Positions 28,260 through 37,199 of a stretch of 64,000 bases of DNA are shown here, piece after piece. The notes under the pieces are model-generated. The model did no database searches. It was not told where the DNA came from and saw only the letters and a program-made list of their open reading frames with translations. Position numbers and translations under genes: made by a program. The stretch covers positions 2,294,001 to 2,358,000 of the forward strand of contig NC_014933.1 in assembly GCF_000186225.1 (NCBI RefSeq), in the 5' to 3' direction. How positions within the stretch are numbered: position 1 is the first letter of the stretch; every line of letters starts with the position of its first letter. This stretch comes from Bacteroides helcogenes P 36-108. GTDB lineage: Bacteria > Bacteroidota > Bacteroidia > Bacteroidales > Bacteroidaceae.

Positions 28260-28868
28260 ATGTTGGATTTTGATAAGATGAACGGACTTGTTCCGGCAAT
28301 TATACAGGATGCTGATACCGCTAAGGTATTGATGCTGGGCTTCATGAATCGGGAAGCGTATGACAAAACTTTGGAAACAGGAAAAGTGACTTTCTTCAGC
28401 CGTACTAAAAAACGTCTCTGGACGAAAGGTGAGGAAAGCGGCAATTTCCTGAATGTGGTTTCTGTCAAAGAAGATTGTGATAAAGATACTCTACTTGTTC
28501 AGGTTCACCCTGTAGGTCCGGTTTGTCATACCGGCATGGACACTTGCTGGGGTGAGAAAAATGAGCAGCCGATCATGTTCCTGAAGCTTCTTCAAGACTT
28601 CATCGATAAACGTTATGCAGAAATGCCGGAAGGTTCTTATACAACCAGTTTATTTGAGTCTGGCGTTAATAAAATGGCTCAGAAGGTAGGGGAAGAAGCA
28701 GTGGAAACTGTTATTGAAGCCTGCAACGGCGTGGACGAGCGTCTGATCTATGAGGGAGCTGATTTGTTGTATCATCTTATTGTGCTGCTTACTTCCAAAG
28801 GATATCGTATTGAGGATCTTGCCCGTGAATTGGAAGAACGCCACAGTGTGAACTGGAAGAAGCACTAA
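28260..28868 (+). CDS. hisIE: Bifunctional phosphoribosyl-AMP cyclohydrolase / phosphoribosyl-ATP pyrophosphatase
   Basis: A 202-residue fusion of HisI (about 1-105, VLMLGFMNREAYDKTLETGK, SRTKKRLWTKGEESGN and the zinc-type segment GPVCHTGMDTCW) and HisE (about 110-202, KMAQKVGEEAVETVIEAC and GADLLYHLIVLL). It performs steps 2 and 3 of histidine synthesis. Order hisH-A-F-IE is normal in Bacteroidales, with hisG-D-C-B encoded elsewhere. Confidence 0.95.
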   Translation: MLDFDKMNGLVPAIIQDADTAKVLMLGFMNREAYDKTLETGKVTFFSRTKKRLWTKGEESGNFLNVVSVKEDCDKDTLLVQVHPVGPVCHTGMDTCWGEKNEQPIMFLKLLQDFIDKRYAEMPEGSYTTSLFESGVNKMAQKVGEEAVETVIEACNGVDERLIYEGADLLYHLIVLLTSKGYRIEDLARELEERHSVNWKKH

Positions 28869-28905
28869 GCAATTGAATATTAATAATTAAATATTAGAAG
28901 TTAAA

Positions 28906-29616
28906 GTGGGCGAGGCGTTGATACGATATAAAGACGTAGAAATACACCAGCAGGAGTTGTGCGTATTGAATGACGTGAATCTGGAACTTCATAAAAGTGA
29001 GTTCGTCTATTTGGTGGGTAAGGTAGGCTCAGGCAAAACCAGCCTTCTGAAAACTTTCTATGGTGAGTTGGATATTGCAGCGGGAGAAGCCGATGTACTG
29101 GGGTATGACATGCTCCATATCAGACGCAAGTATATTCCACCGTTGCGTCGTAAGTTGGGAATTATCTTCCAGGATTTTCAGTTGCTCACTGACCGTACGG
29201 TTTATAATAACCTTGAGTTTGTACTTCGGGCTACCGGATGGAAAAACAAGGGAGAGATTAAAGATCGTATAGAAGAAGTCTTGAAATTGGTGGGCATGAG
29301 CAATAAAGGATATAAATTGCCTAATGAATTGTCGGGGGGGGAACAGCAGCGTATTGTGATTGCGCGTGCTATGCTCAATTCACCAGAAATTATTCTGGCG
29401 GATGAGCCTACGGGAAATCTGGATGTAGAGACAGGGCATGCTATTACAGGACTTTTGCATGATATCAGCGAAGCTGGCTCTTTGGTGGTAATGACAACGC
29501 ACAACTTGCAATTGCTCCGTGAGTTTCCGGGAAGAGTGTACCGTTGCGCCGATCATCACATGACGGACGTTACAGTTGAATACACAACGCCGTCATCACT
29601 TATAGAAGTGAAATAA
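28906..29616 (+). CDS. ftsE: FtsE-like cell-division ABC ATPase
   Basis: A 236-residue ABC ATPase of the FtsE type, which with FtsX activates peptidoglycan hydrolases at the septum. The start is GTG at 28906. Walker A is VGKVGSGKTSLLK (about residues 37-49), the Q-loop is GIIFQDFQLL, the signature is LSGGEQQ and Walker B is IILADEPTGNLD. The signature codons contain a run of eight G (29334-29341). No ftsX follows; ftsE sits between hisIE and lysC, so it is transcribed with amino-acid genes. A LolD-like exporter ATPase is the alternative. Confidence 0.85.
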   Translation: MGEALIRYKDVEIHQQELCVLNDVNLELHKSEFVYLVGKVGSGKTSLLKTFYGELDIAAGEADVLGYDMLHIRRKYIPPLRRKLGIIFQDFQLLTDRTVYNNLEFVLRATGWKNKGEIKDRIEEVLKLVGMSNKGYKLPNELSGGEQQRIVIARAMLNSPEIILADEPTGNLDVETGHAITGLLHDISEAGSLVVMTTHNLQLLREFPGRVYRCADHHMTDVTVEYTTPSSLIEVK

Positions 29617-29652
29617 ATAAAATTATATAATAAACTTAATACAGGAACGAAA

Positions 29653-30972
29653 ATGAAAGTTTTAAAGTTTGGAGGTACTTCAGTAGGTTCGGCTCAACGG
29701 ATAAAGGAGGTGGCCAAATTAATCACTGATGGTGAACGTAAAATTGTGGTTCTTTCTGCCATGTCGGGTACTACAAACACTTTGGTGGAGATTTCTGACT
29801 ATCTGTACAAGAAGAATCCGGAAGGGGCCAACGAGATTATCAACAAGCTGGAGCGTAAATACCGTCAGCATATTGATGAACTTTTTGCTACGCCGGAGTA
29901 TAAACAAAAGGGGGGGGAACTTATCAAATCCCACTTCGACTATATCCGTTCTTACACGAAAGACCTTTTCACTTTATTTGAGGAGAAGGTCGTATTGGCA
30001 CAAGGCGAACTGATTTCCACCGGCATGATGAATTATTATCTGCAGGAGTGTGGCGTGAATTCAGTTCTGTTGCCTGCTTTGGAATACATGCGTACGGACA
30101 AGAACGCCGAACCCGATCCTGTTTATATTAAAGACAAGCTTCAGGTGCAGTTGGAACTCCATCCCGGCGCTGACATTTATATTACACAAGGATATATCTG
30201 TCGCAATGCTTATGGAGAAATCGATAATTTGCAGCGTGGCGGCAGCGATTATACAGCTTCATTGATTGGCGCTGCTGTCAACGCTTCCGAGATTCAGATT
30301 TGGACGGATATTGACGGTATGCATAATAATGATCCCCGTATTGTGGATAAAACAGATCCGGTGCGTCATCTTCATTTTGAGGAAGCTGCTGAGTTGGCAT
30401 ATTTTGGTGCAAAGATTTTGCACCCCACTTGCATTCAGCCGGCCAAATATGCCAATATCCCCGTACGTTTGCTCAATACGATGGATCCTGATGCTCCGGG
30501 TACGTTGATTTCCAATGATACGGAGAAAGGGAAAATAAAGGCTGTGGCTGCCAAAGACAATATTACGGCTATCAAGATTAAGTCCAGCCGCATGTTGCTT
30601 GCACATGGCTTTTTGCGTAAGGTATTCGAGATATTTGAAAGCTATCAGACCTCTATCGACATGATTTGTACCTCTGAGGTAGGAGTATCTGTCTCTATTG
30701 ACAACGTAAAGCACCTGAACGAAATTCTGGATGATTTGAAGAAATACGGTACGGTGACAGTGGACAGGGATATGTGTATCATTTGTGTGGTGGGCGACCT
30801 CGAATGGGAGAATGTGGGCTTTGAAGCAAAGGCTCTGGATGCCATGCGTAATATTCCCGTACGTATGATTTCATTCGGTGGTAGTAATTACAATATCTCT
30901 TTCCTTATCCGTGAATGTGATAAAAAAGCGGCATTGCAAGCCCTCAGCAATGAACTGTTCAACGGGCAATAA
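29653..30972 (+). CDS. lysC: Aspartate kinase (monofunctional)
   Basis: A 439-residue aspartate kinase, the first step of lysine, threonine and methionine synthesis. It begins KVLKFGGTSVGSAQRI; GGSDYTASLIGAA and IWTDIDGMHNNDPRIV are kinase blocks. Two ACT repeats at the C-terminus (about 300-439) suggest allosteric control, probably by lysine given lysA downstream. It is not fused to homoserine dehydrogenase. Codons 86-89 include a run of eight G (29910-29917). A long hairpin separates it from lysA. Confidence 0.95.
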   Translation: MKVLKFGGTSVGSAQRIKEVAKLITDGERKIVVLSAMSGTTNTLVEISDYLYKKNPEGANEIINKLERKYRQHIDELFATPEYKQKGGELIKSHFDYIRSYTKDLFTLFEEKVVLAQGELISTGMMNYYLQECGVNSVLLPALEYMRTDKNAEPDPVYIKDKLQVQLELHPGADIYITQGYICRNAYGEIDNLQRGGSDYTASLIGAAVNASEIQIWTDIDGMHNNDPRIVDKTDPVRHLHFEEAAELAYFGAKILHPTCIQPAKYANIPVRLLNTMDPDAPGTLISNDTEKGKIKAVAAKDNITAIKIKSSRMLLAHGFLRKVFEIFESYQTSIDMICTSEVGVSVSIDNVKHLNEILDDLKKYGTVTVDRDMCIICVVGDLEWENVGFEAKALDAMRNIPVRMISFGGSNYNISFLIRECDKKAALQALSNELFNGQ

Positions 30973-30989
30973 AATACTTTCGATAATTT

Positions 30990-31042
30990 CAGGCACGTAC
31001 TTCACGGATTAAAGAATAGAGAACCCGTGAAGTACGTGCCTG
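30990..31042. repeat. 18-bp inverted repeat between lysC and lysA
   Basis: A perfect 18-bp stem (CAGGCACGTACTTCACGG and its complement) around a 17-base loop. It may end lysC transcription or attenuate lysA. Its arm begins AGGCACG and contains CACGGATT, like the hairpin at 41464-41537, which suggests a dispersed intergenic repeat family. Confidence 0.6.
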
Positions 31043-31099
31043 TAAAATAAAAAGAACTTTCTTCGCATTTTTCACTAAACAAAGATTATATACTGTTAT

Positions 31100-32260
31100 A
31101 TGAAAGGAATATTCCCTATTAATAAATTCAGCGAATTGCGCACTCCTTTTTATTATTATGATACACAGGTATTGCGTGACACGCTTTCCGGTATTCGTAC
31201 CGAAGTGTCCAAGTATGACAACTATTCGGTGCATTATGCCGTAAAAGCCAACGCTAATCCCAAGGTGCTCGCTATTATTCGTGAGAATGGTCTGGGAGCC
31301 GATTGTGTAAGCGGTGGAGAAATTCGTGCCGCCGTCAAAGCCGGTTTCCCCGCTGGCAGGATTGTGTTTGCTGGAGTGGGTAAGGCAGATTGGGAGATAA
31401 ATATAGGATTGGATTACAATATTTTCTGTTTTAATGTGGAGTCCGTTCCTGAGCTGGAAGTCATCAACGAATTGGCTGCTGTCAAAGGCAAGGTTGCTAA
31501 TGTAGCTTTCCGCATCAACCCCAATGTGGGTGCACATACCCATGCCAACATCACTACCGGACTGGCAGAAAACAAGTTCGGTATCAGTATGCAGGATATG
31601 GATTATGTGATTGATGTTGCTCAGGAGATGAAGAATGTCAAATTTATAGGTCTGCACTTCCACATCGGTTCGCAAATTCTGGACATGGGAGATTTCGTGG
31701 CATTGTGTAATCGCATCAACGAATTGCAGGATAAGCTCGAAGCACGCCGTATTTGTATCGAGCACATCAATGTGGGCGGTGGTCTGGGCATTGACTATGC
31801 TCATCCCAACCGCCAGGCTATTCCCGATTTCAAAAAGTACTTCACTACTTATGATGAACACCTGAAGTTGCGCTCTTACCAAACGCTTCATTTCGAGTTG
31901 GGACGTTCGGTGGTAGGACAGTGTGGCTCTCTTATTTCGCGCGTGCTTTATGTGAAGCAAGGTACTAATAAACAATTCGCTATCTTGGATGCTGGTATGA
32001 CAGACCTTATTCGTCCGGCGCTTTATCAGGCGTTCCACAAGATAGAGAACATAACTTCGGATGCTCCCATGCAGACTTACGATGTAGTGGGACCTATCTG
32101 CGAGTCTTCTGATGTCTTCGGTAAGGCCATCGACCTGAATACCGTAAAACGCGGTGACTTCATCGCTCTCCGCTCTGCCGGTGCTTATGGTGAGATAATG
32201 GCGTCAAGTTACAATTGCCGGGAATTGCCGCAGGGATATATCTCAGAAGAACTGGCGTGA
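31100..32260 (+). CDS. lysA: Diaminopimelate decarboxylase
   Basis: A 386-residue PLP enzyme of fold type III that makes lysine from meso-diaminopimelate. The PLP lysine is in HYAVKANANPKVL (near residue 50). INVGGGLGIDYAHP is the phosphate-binding loop, and GPICESSDVFGK carries the active-site Cys from the partner subunit. It follows lysC after the hairpin and may be transcribed with it. Confidence 0.95.
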   Translation: MKGIFPINKFSELRTPFYYYDTQVLRDTLSGIRTEVSKYDNYSVHYAVKANANPKVLAIIRENGLGADCVSGGEIRAAVKAGFPAGRIVFAGVGKADWEINIGLDYNIFCFNVESVPELEVINELAAVKGKVANVAFRINPNVGAHTHANITTGLAENKFGISMQDMDYVIDVAQEMKNVKFIGLHFHIGSQILDMGDFVALCNRINELQDKLEARRICIEHINVGGGLGIDYAHPNRQAIPDFKKYFTTYDEHLKLRSYQTLHFELGRSVVGQCGSLISRVLYVKQGTNKQFAILDAGMTDLIRPALYQAFHKIENITSDAPMQTYDVVGPICESSDVFGKAIDLNTVKRGDFIALRSAGAYGEIMASSYNCRELPQGYISEELA

Positions 32261-32449
32261 TAAATGTTTTTTTGATTAATTGCTTTATTTATGTGTGTCT
32301 GTCTGTTTGCTGATGTAGTAAGGAGAAATTTGTTATTGTTGAATTCGTATTGCTTGTGATTTATTCTGAAAAGAATTTTATTGGATGAACAAAATAAATG
32401 TGCTTTTGTTACATTTATAATAATTTCAATTTAACTAACAAATGTGATT

Positions 32450-32932
32450 ATGATAACAGAAAAATTACAAAATGCAATTAATGGACAGATTACGGCTGAA
32501 ATGTGGTCTGCAAACCTTTATTTGGCAATGTCTTTCTATATGGAGAAAGAAGGCTATTGCGGTATGGCTTCTTGGTTGAAAAAACAATCTTTTGAAGAGA
32601 AAGCACATGCTTGTGAATTGGCGTCTTATGTCATTAAGCGTGGCGGAAAAGCTAAATTAGATAAAGTCGATGTTGTTCCCAATGACTTCGGCACTCCGTT
32701 GGAACTGTTCGAGCAGGTATATGAGCATGAATGCCGGGTATCCAAGATGGTTGACGAATTGGTCGATGTGGCTGCTTCCGAAAAGGATAAGGCTTCTCAG
32801 GATTTTTTATGGGGATTTGTACGCGAACAGGTAGAAGAAGAGGCGACCTCTGCCGGCATTGTGGATATGATTAAGAAAGCTGGCAATGCTGGAATCTTTT
32901 TTGTGGATGCAAAAATGGGAGAGCGCAAATAG
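32450..32932 (+). CDS. ftnA: Bacterial non-heme ferritin
   Basis: A 160-residue four-helix iron-storage protein that forms a 24-subunit shell. ATG at 32450 is chosen over a GTG two codons earlier. Ferroxidase residues are visible: Glu in TAEMWSANLYLAM, Glu/His in SFEEKAHACELASY, and Glu in VYEHECRV and EQVEEEATSAG. No heme-binding Met of bacterioferritin is seen. It is a single gene with a weak TGCTTTTG promoter element just upstream and a very long hairpin downstream. Confidence 0.94.
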   Translation: MITEKLQNAINGQITAEMWSANLYLAMSFYMEKEGYCGMASWLKKQSFEEKAHACELASYVIKRGGKAKLDKVDVVPNDFGTPLELFEQVYEHECRVSKMVDELVDVAASEKDKASQDFLWGFVREQVEEEATSAGIVDMIKKAGNAGIFFVDAKMGERK

Positions 32933-32938
32933 AAAAAT

Positions 32939-33004
32939 GCAAGTTATGAAATAAGAAAAGCCTTGTGATAATTACCACAAGGCTTTTCTTATTTCATAAC
33001 TTGC
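32939..33004. terminator. 29-bp perfect bidirectional terminator, ftnA / kbl
   Basis: Two 29-base arms (32939-32967 and 32976-33004) are exact inverse complements around an 8-base loop. The inner part reads AAAAGCCTTGTG / CACAAGGCTTTT, so each strand has a U-run within or after the stem. It fills the gap between convergent ferritin and kbl. Confidence 0.8.
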
Positions 33005-33012
33005 TGTTAAAA

Positions 33013-34200
33013 TCATTTCAGTACATCAAGTTCTTTTCCTACCTTGATGAATGCGGTGATGCATTTGTCAAGATGCTCTTTTTCATGTCCTGCTGAAATT
33101 TGTACGCGAATGCGAGCCTGGTCTTTCGGAACTACGGGATAATAGAATCCAGTTACATAAATGCCTTCTTCCTGCATGCGGGCTGCATAAATCTGAGATA
33201 ACTTTGCATCGTATAGCATCACGGCACAGATGGCACTTTGCGTTGGCTTAATGTCGAAACCGGCGGCGGTCATCTTATTGCGGAAATAATTCACGTTGTC
33301 CACTAATTTGTCGTGCAGCGCATTGCTTTCTTTCAGTATACTGAATACTTCAAGGCTGGCGCCAATGATGCCTGGAGCCAATGAATTGGAAAACAAATAT
33401 GGGCGACTGCGCTGGCGGAGCAGGTCGATGATTTCCTTACGTCCTGTAGTGAAACCTCCCAATGCACCTCCGAAGGCTTTGCCCAAAGTGCCGGTATAAA
33501 TATCTACGCGTCCGTAAGTATTATATTGTTCGCTTACCCCATGCCCCGTAGGACCTACCACACCGGCAGAGTGCGATTCATCCACCATGACCAGTGCATC
33601 GTACTTCTCGGCGAGGTCACAAATCTTGTCCATCGGGGCTACATTACCATCCATGGAGAAGACGCCGTCTGTAACGATGATGCGGAAACGTTGTGCCTGA
33701 GCTTCCTGCAAACATCTTTCAAGATCGGCCATGTCGGCATTTGCATAGCGGTAACGTTTGGCTTTGCAGAGACGTACGCCGTCAATGATTGAAGCGTGAT
33801 TCAGAGAGTCGGAGATGATGGCATCTTCTTCAGTGAACAAAGGCTCGAATACACCGCCATTGGCGTCGAAGCAAGCCGCGTAAAGGATAGTGTCCTCTGT
33901 CTTGAAGTAGTCTGAGATGGCAACTTCCAGTTCTTTGTGTATATCCTGCGTCCCGCAGATGAAGCGGACGGATGACATGCCGTAGCCGCGGCGTTCCATC
34001 ATCTTTTGGGAGGCGGTAATCAACCGGGGGTGATTGGACAGTCCCAAATAATTGTTGGCGCAGAAGTTCAGCACTTCCTTGCCTTTTACTGTGATAGCAG
34101 CTTGTTGCGCGCTTTCAATCAAGCGCTCCTCTTTGTAGAGTCCTGCTTCTTTAATCTCAGCGATAGTCTGGCTGAGATGGTCTTTCATTTTACCGTACAT
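33013..34200 (-). CDS. kbl: 2-amino-3-ketobutyrate CoA ligase (glycine C-acetyltransferase)
   Basis: A 395-residue PLP enzyme of the alpha-oxoamine synthase family that cleaves 2-amino-3-ketobutyrate with CoA to glycine and acetyl-CoA. NFCANNYLGLSNHPRL, VDESHSAGVVGPTGHG and the PLP lysine in GTLGKAFGGALGGF (near residue 242) fit Kbl, as does the length. It is divergent from an SDR-type threonine dehydrogenase, which makes the substrate. A 7-bp hairpin (34225-34242) lies in its 5' leader. Confidence 0.95.
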   Translation of the reverse strand: MYGKMKDHLSQTIAEIKEAGLYKEERLIESAQQAAITVKGKEVLNFCANNYLGLSNHPRLITASQKMMERRGYGMSSVRFICGTQDIHKELEVAISDYFKTEDTILYAACFDANGGVFEPLFTEEDAIISDSLNHASIIDGVRLCKAKRYRYANADMADLERCLQEAQAQRFRIIVTDGVFSMDGNVAPMDKICDLAEKYDALVMVDESHSAGVVGPTGHGVSEQYNTYGRVDIYTGTLGKAFGGALGGFTTGRKEIIDLLRQRSRPYLFSNSLAPGIIGASLEVFSILKESNALHDKLVDNVNYFRNKMTAAGFDIKPTQSAICAVMLYDAKLSQIYAARMQEEGIYVTGFYYPVVPKDQARIRVQISAGHEKEHLDKCITAFIKVGKELDVLK

Positions 34201-34311
34201 AGCGATTTAATATTTAATGGTGATGCATGCCCTACGGCATGCTCTGCAAAGGACACAATTTTTCTTGGAATAAACAAGAACAAAATGATAGAAATATGAA
34301 AAAAAAGTATG

Positions 34312-34319
34312 TATATTTG
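34312..34319 (+). promoter_or_regulatory. -7 element for the threonine dehydrogenase operon
   Basis: TATATTTG, an exact match, lies 37 bases upstream of the ATG at 34357. No clear -33 is visible in the A-rich upstream region. Confidence 0.5.
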
Positions 34320-34356
34320 CGCCTAAATATTAACAAACACCTTATAATTAAGTCTT

Positions 34357-35313
34357 ATGAAGAATATTTTGGTAATCGGAGCTACCGGACAGATTGGTTC
34401 GGAACTAACATTGGAGTTGCGTAAACGTTATGGTGCTGACCATGTTGTAGCCGGATACATTCCGAGTGCTATGCCTAAGGGTGAACTGAAAGCGTCAGGA
34501 CCTTCGGCTATTGCCGATGTGACCGACCGTCAGTCTATTGAAGTGGTGGTACGCCAGTTCAAGATTGATACGATTTATAATCTTGCAGCCCTGCTTTCGG
34601 TTGTTGCCGAAAGCCGTCCGGCGATGGCTTGGAAAATCGGTATCGATGGATTGTGGAATGTGCTGGAGGTGGCACGCGAATATAATTGCGCTGTGTTCAC
34701 TCCGAGTTCTATCGGTTCTTTCGGAGAGGCCACCCCTCACGTGAAAACTCCGCAAGACACTATTCAGCGTCCACGTACGATGTATGGCGTGACAAAAGTG
34801 ACCACTGAATTGTTGAGTGACTATTATTATACGAAATATGGAGTGGATACCCGTGCCGTACGTTTCCCTGGCATTATCTCTAATGTAACCCCTCCGGGTG
34901 GCGGCACAACGGATTATGCAGTAGATATCTACTACTCTGCGGTAAAGGGTGAAAAGTTTGTCTGCCCGGTGAAAGCGGGTACATATATGGATATGATGTA
35001 CATGCCTGATGCACTGAATGCGGCCATTTCGCTAATGGAAGCAGTCCCGGCAAGACTGAAGCACCGCAACGCGTTCAATGTGGCTTCCATGAGTTTTGAT
35101 CCGGAAGAAATTTACAGGGAAATAAAGAAGCATGTGCCCGACTTTGAAATGCTGTATGAGATTGATCCGCTGAAGCAGGCCATTGCCGATAGCTGGCCTG
35201 ATTCCTTGGATGACACTTGTGCTCGTGAAGAATGGGATTGGAAACCTCAGTATGATTTGGAATCCATGACCGTGGATATGCTTGAGAAGTTAAGAGCTAA
35301 ATTAAATAAGTGA
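34357..35313 (+). CDS. L-threonine 3-dehydrogenase, SDR (epimerase-like) type
   Basis: A 318-residue extended short-chain dehydrogenase with the NAD motif GATGQIGSELT at the N-terminus and the catalytic Tyr/Lys in MYGVTKVTTELLSDYYY. The N-terminal KNILVIGATGQIGSELTLEL and VRFPGIISNVTPPGGGTTDY match the SDR-type threonine dehydrogenases, distinct from the zinc-dependent Tdh of E. coli. It oxidises threonine to 2-amino-3-ketobutyrate for the divergent kbl product. It leads a plus-strand run with DUF4348, murB and the PhnP-like gene. Confidence 0.88.
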   Translation: MKNILVIGATGQIGSELTLELRKRYGADHVVAGYIPSAMPKGELKASGPSAIADVTDRQSIEVVVRQFKIDTIYNLAALLSVVAESRPAMAWKIGIDGLWNVLEVAREYNCAVFTPSSIGSFGEATPHVKTPQDTIQRPRTMYGVTKVTTELLSDYYYTKYGVDTRAVRFPGIISNVTPPGGGTTDYAVDIYYSAVKGEKFVCPVKAGTYMDMMYMPDALNAAISLMEAVPARLKHRNAFNVASMSFDPEEIYREIKKHVPDFEMLYEIDPLKQAIADSWPDSLDDTCAREEWDWKPQYDLESMTVDMLEKLRAKLNK

Positions 35314-35332
35314 CCGTAAGGGTCCGTAAAGG

Positions 35333-36181
35333 ATGAAAAAGCTATTATTGGGATTCTTGTTACTTGTTTTTTTTGTTTCATGTGGAAATAAGAAAAAGAA
35401 AATAGATCCCTTTGCTACCATCACCGAGATGGTGGATTCGGTCGGTTATAAGGCGGATACGCTGGAACAGACCGGGATAAAAGAAGAACCGAAGCCGACC
35501 GAAGCCGACGAGCTATTTGATGATTTCATCTTCAATTATGCCTCGGACGATGCCTTACAGAAGCAAAGGACAGTATTTCCGTTGCCTTATTACAACGGAG
35601 ATACTTCTTCTAAAATAGAAGAAAAGTTTTGGAGACATGATTATTTGTTCACTAAGCAGAGTTACTATACTCTGCTTTTTGACAAAGAGGAGGATATGGA
35701 TATGGTAGGGGACACTACCCTGAAATCCGTACAGGTGGAGTGGATTTACTTGAAAACCCGTATGGTGAAAAAATATTATTTTGAGCGTAGGAGAGGCATG
35801 TGGATGCTCGAAGCCATTAATTTGAGGCATATTGAAAAGGGAGAAAATGAAGACTTTGTAAGCTTCTATACCCGTTTTGCTACAGACAGTCTGTATCAGA
35901 ACCGTCATGTTTGCAATCCGTTGCAGTTTATCACTATTGATCCGGATGATGAATTTTCCATTCTGGAAACGACCCTTGACGTGAATCAGTGGAATGCTTT
36001 CCGTCCGGTATTGCCTGTAGATAAATTGTCTAATATCAATTACGGACAGAAAAATGAAGACTTGTCGAACTCTAAAATCCTGAAAGTAAATGGCATTGGC
36101 AATGGATATTCAAATGTCTTTTATTTCCGGAAACGGGGAGGAGAGTGGGAACTGTACAAATATGAGGATACCAGTATTTGA
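35333..36181 (+). CDS. DUF4348 lipoprotein
   Basis: A 282-residue lipoprotein (lipobox FFVSC, Cys17) followed by a Lys-rich stretch (GNKKKK) and an acidic region. It resembles the DUF4348 family of Bacteroidales, whose function is unknown. Typical blocks are LFDDFIFNYASDDALQKQR, DKEEDMDMVGDTTL and VKKYYFERRRGMWMLEAIN. It is 19 bases after the threonine dehydrogenase gene and 18 before murB, so it is co-transcribed with a cell-wall gene and probably acts in the envelope. Confidence 0.8.
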   Translation: MKKLLLGFLLLVFFVSCGNKKKKIDPFATITEMVDSVGYKADTLEQTGIKEEPKPTEADELFDDFIFNYASDDALQKQRTVFPLPYYNGDTSSKIEEKFWRHDYLFTKQSYYTLLFDKEEDMDMVGDTTLKSVQVEWIYLKTRMVKKYYFERRRGMWMLEAINLRHIEKGENEDFVSFYTRFATDSLYQNRHVCNPLQFITIDPDDEFSILETTLDVNQWNAFRPVLPVDKLSNINYGQKNEDLSNSKILKVNGIGNGYSNVFYFRKRGGEWELYKYEDTSI

Positions 36182-36199
36182 TTTTATGATTAGTAGAAA

Positions 36200-37183
36200 G
36201 TGAAAAAGATTTCTAACACATTCGGCCTTGATGTCTCTGCTGCAAAGTTCTTGGAGTATGGCTCGGAAGCTGAGCTGCTGGAATTGATTATGGCGGGAGG
36301 TATTACTGTGCCTTATCTGCACATGGGTAGCGGCAGTAACTTGTTGTTCACCAAAGATTATGAAGGTACGGTGCTTCATTCCCGTATAACCGGGATAGAG
36401 GTGACGGCGGAAGATGAGGATAAAGTTTCGGTTCGCGTGGGAGCCGGTGTGGTGTGGGATGATTTTGCGGCATATTGTGTGGAACGGAACTGGTATGGAG
36501 CCGAGAACCTTTCATTGATACCCGGTGAAGTCGGGGCAAGTGCCGTGCAGAACATAGGGGCATACGGAGTGGAAGTGAAAGATCTGGTTTCTTCTGTGGA
36601 AACCATGAATATCCGGGGAGAGAAACGAGTTTTCAGGGTTGACGAGTGCAGCTATGTCTATCGGAAGAGTATATTCAAACTGCCGGAAATGAAGTCTGTG
36701 TTTGTGACTTATGTAAACTTCTGTCTGTCCAAGAAAGAACATTTTACATTGGACTATGGCTCTATACGCAATGAACTGATGAAATATCCGGTGGTGGATT
36801 TAAGAACCTTGAGGCGGGTGATCGTCGAAATCCGTGAAAGCAAGTTACCCGATCCCCATATATTGGGAAACGCCGGAAGCTTCTTCATGAACCCCGTAGT
36901 GTCGCGTGTGAAGTTTGAGGAGTTGCAGGACAAATATCCTTCTATTCCTCATTATGACATGGATACGGACAGCGTGAAGATACCTGCCGGATGGATGATA
37001 GACCAATGTGGATGGAAAGGTAAGGCATTGGGAGCCGCTGCCGTGTACGACAAGCAAGCCTTGGTGCTGGTCAATCTGGGAGGGGCTACTGGAACGGACA
37101 TTGTCGCCCTGTCCGATGCGGTAAGAGCATCTGTTTTTGAGAAGTTTGGTATTGACATTCATCCGGAAGTGAATTTTATATGA
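36200..37183 (+). CDS. murB: UDP-N-acetylenolpyruvoylglucosamine reductase
   Basis: A 327-residue flavoenzyme of peptidoglycan precursor synthesis, reducing UDP-GlcNAc-enolpyruvate to UDP-MurNAc. GTG at 36200 is the only reasonable start. FAD blocks are [14 protein letters not shown] and [15 protein letters not shown], the active-site Ser is in [13 protein letters not shown], and the C-terminal Glu is in HPEVNF. The extra Tyr-containing loop places it in the type I group. Confidence 0.94.
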   Translation: MKKISNTFGLDVSAAKFLEYGSEAELLELIMAGGITVPYLHMGSGSNLLFTKDYEGTVLHSRITGIEVTAEDEDKVSVRVGAGVVWDDFAAYCVERNWYGAENLSLIPGEVGASAVQNIGAYGVEVKDLVSSVETMNIRGEKRVFRVDECSYVYRKSIFKLPEMKSVFVTYVNFCLSKKEHFTLDYGSIRNELMKYPVVDLRTLRRVIVEIRESKLPDPHILGNAGSFFMNPVVSRVKFEELQDKYPSIPHYDMDTDSVKIPAGWMIDQCGWKGKALGAAAVYDKQALVLVNLGGATGTDIVALSDAVRASVFEKFGIDIHPEVNFI

Positions 37184-37199
37184 TTAAGCGGAAACAGAT

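Noticed and set aside
30989..32038. A long minus-strand open frame (349 codons) opposite lysA
   Set aside because: It lies entirely against lysA, which has all diaminopimelate decarboxylase motifs. The antisense protein has no recognisable domain and no promoter or start signal; it is a codon-bias shadow.
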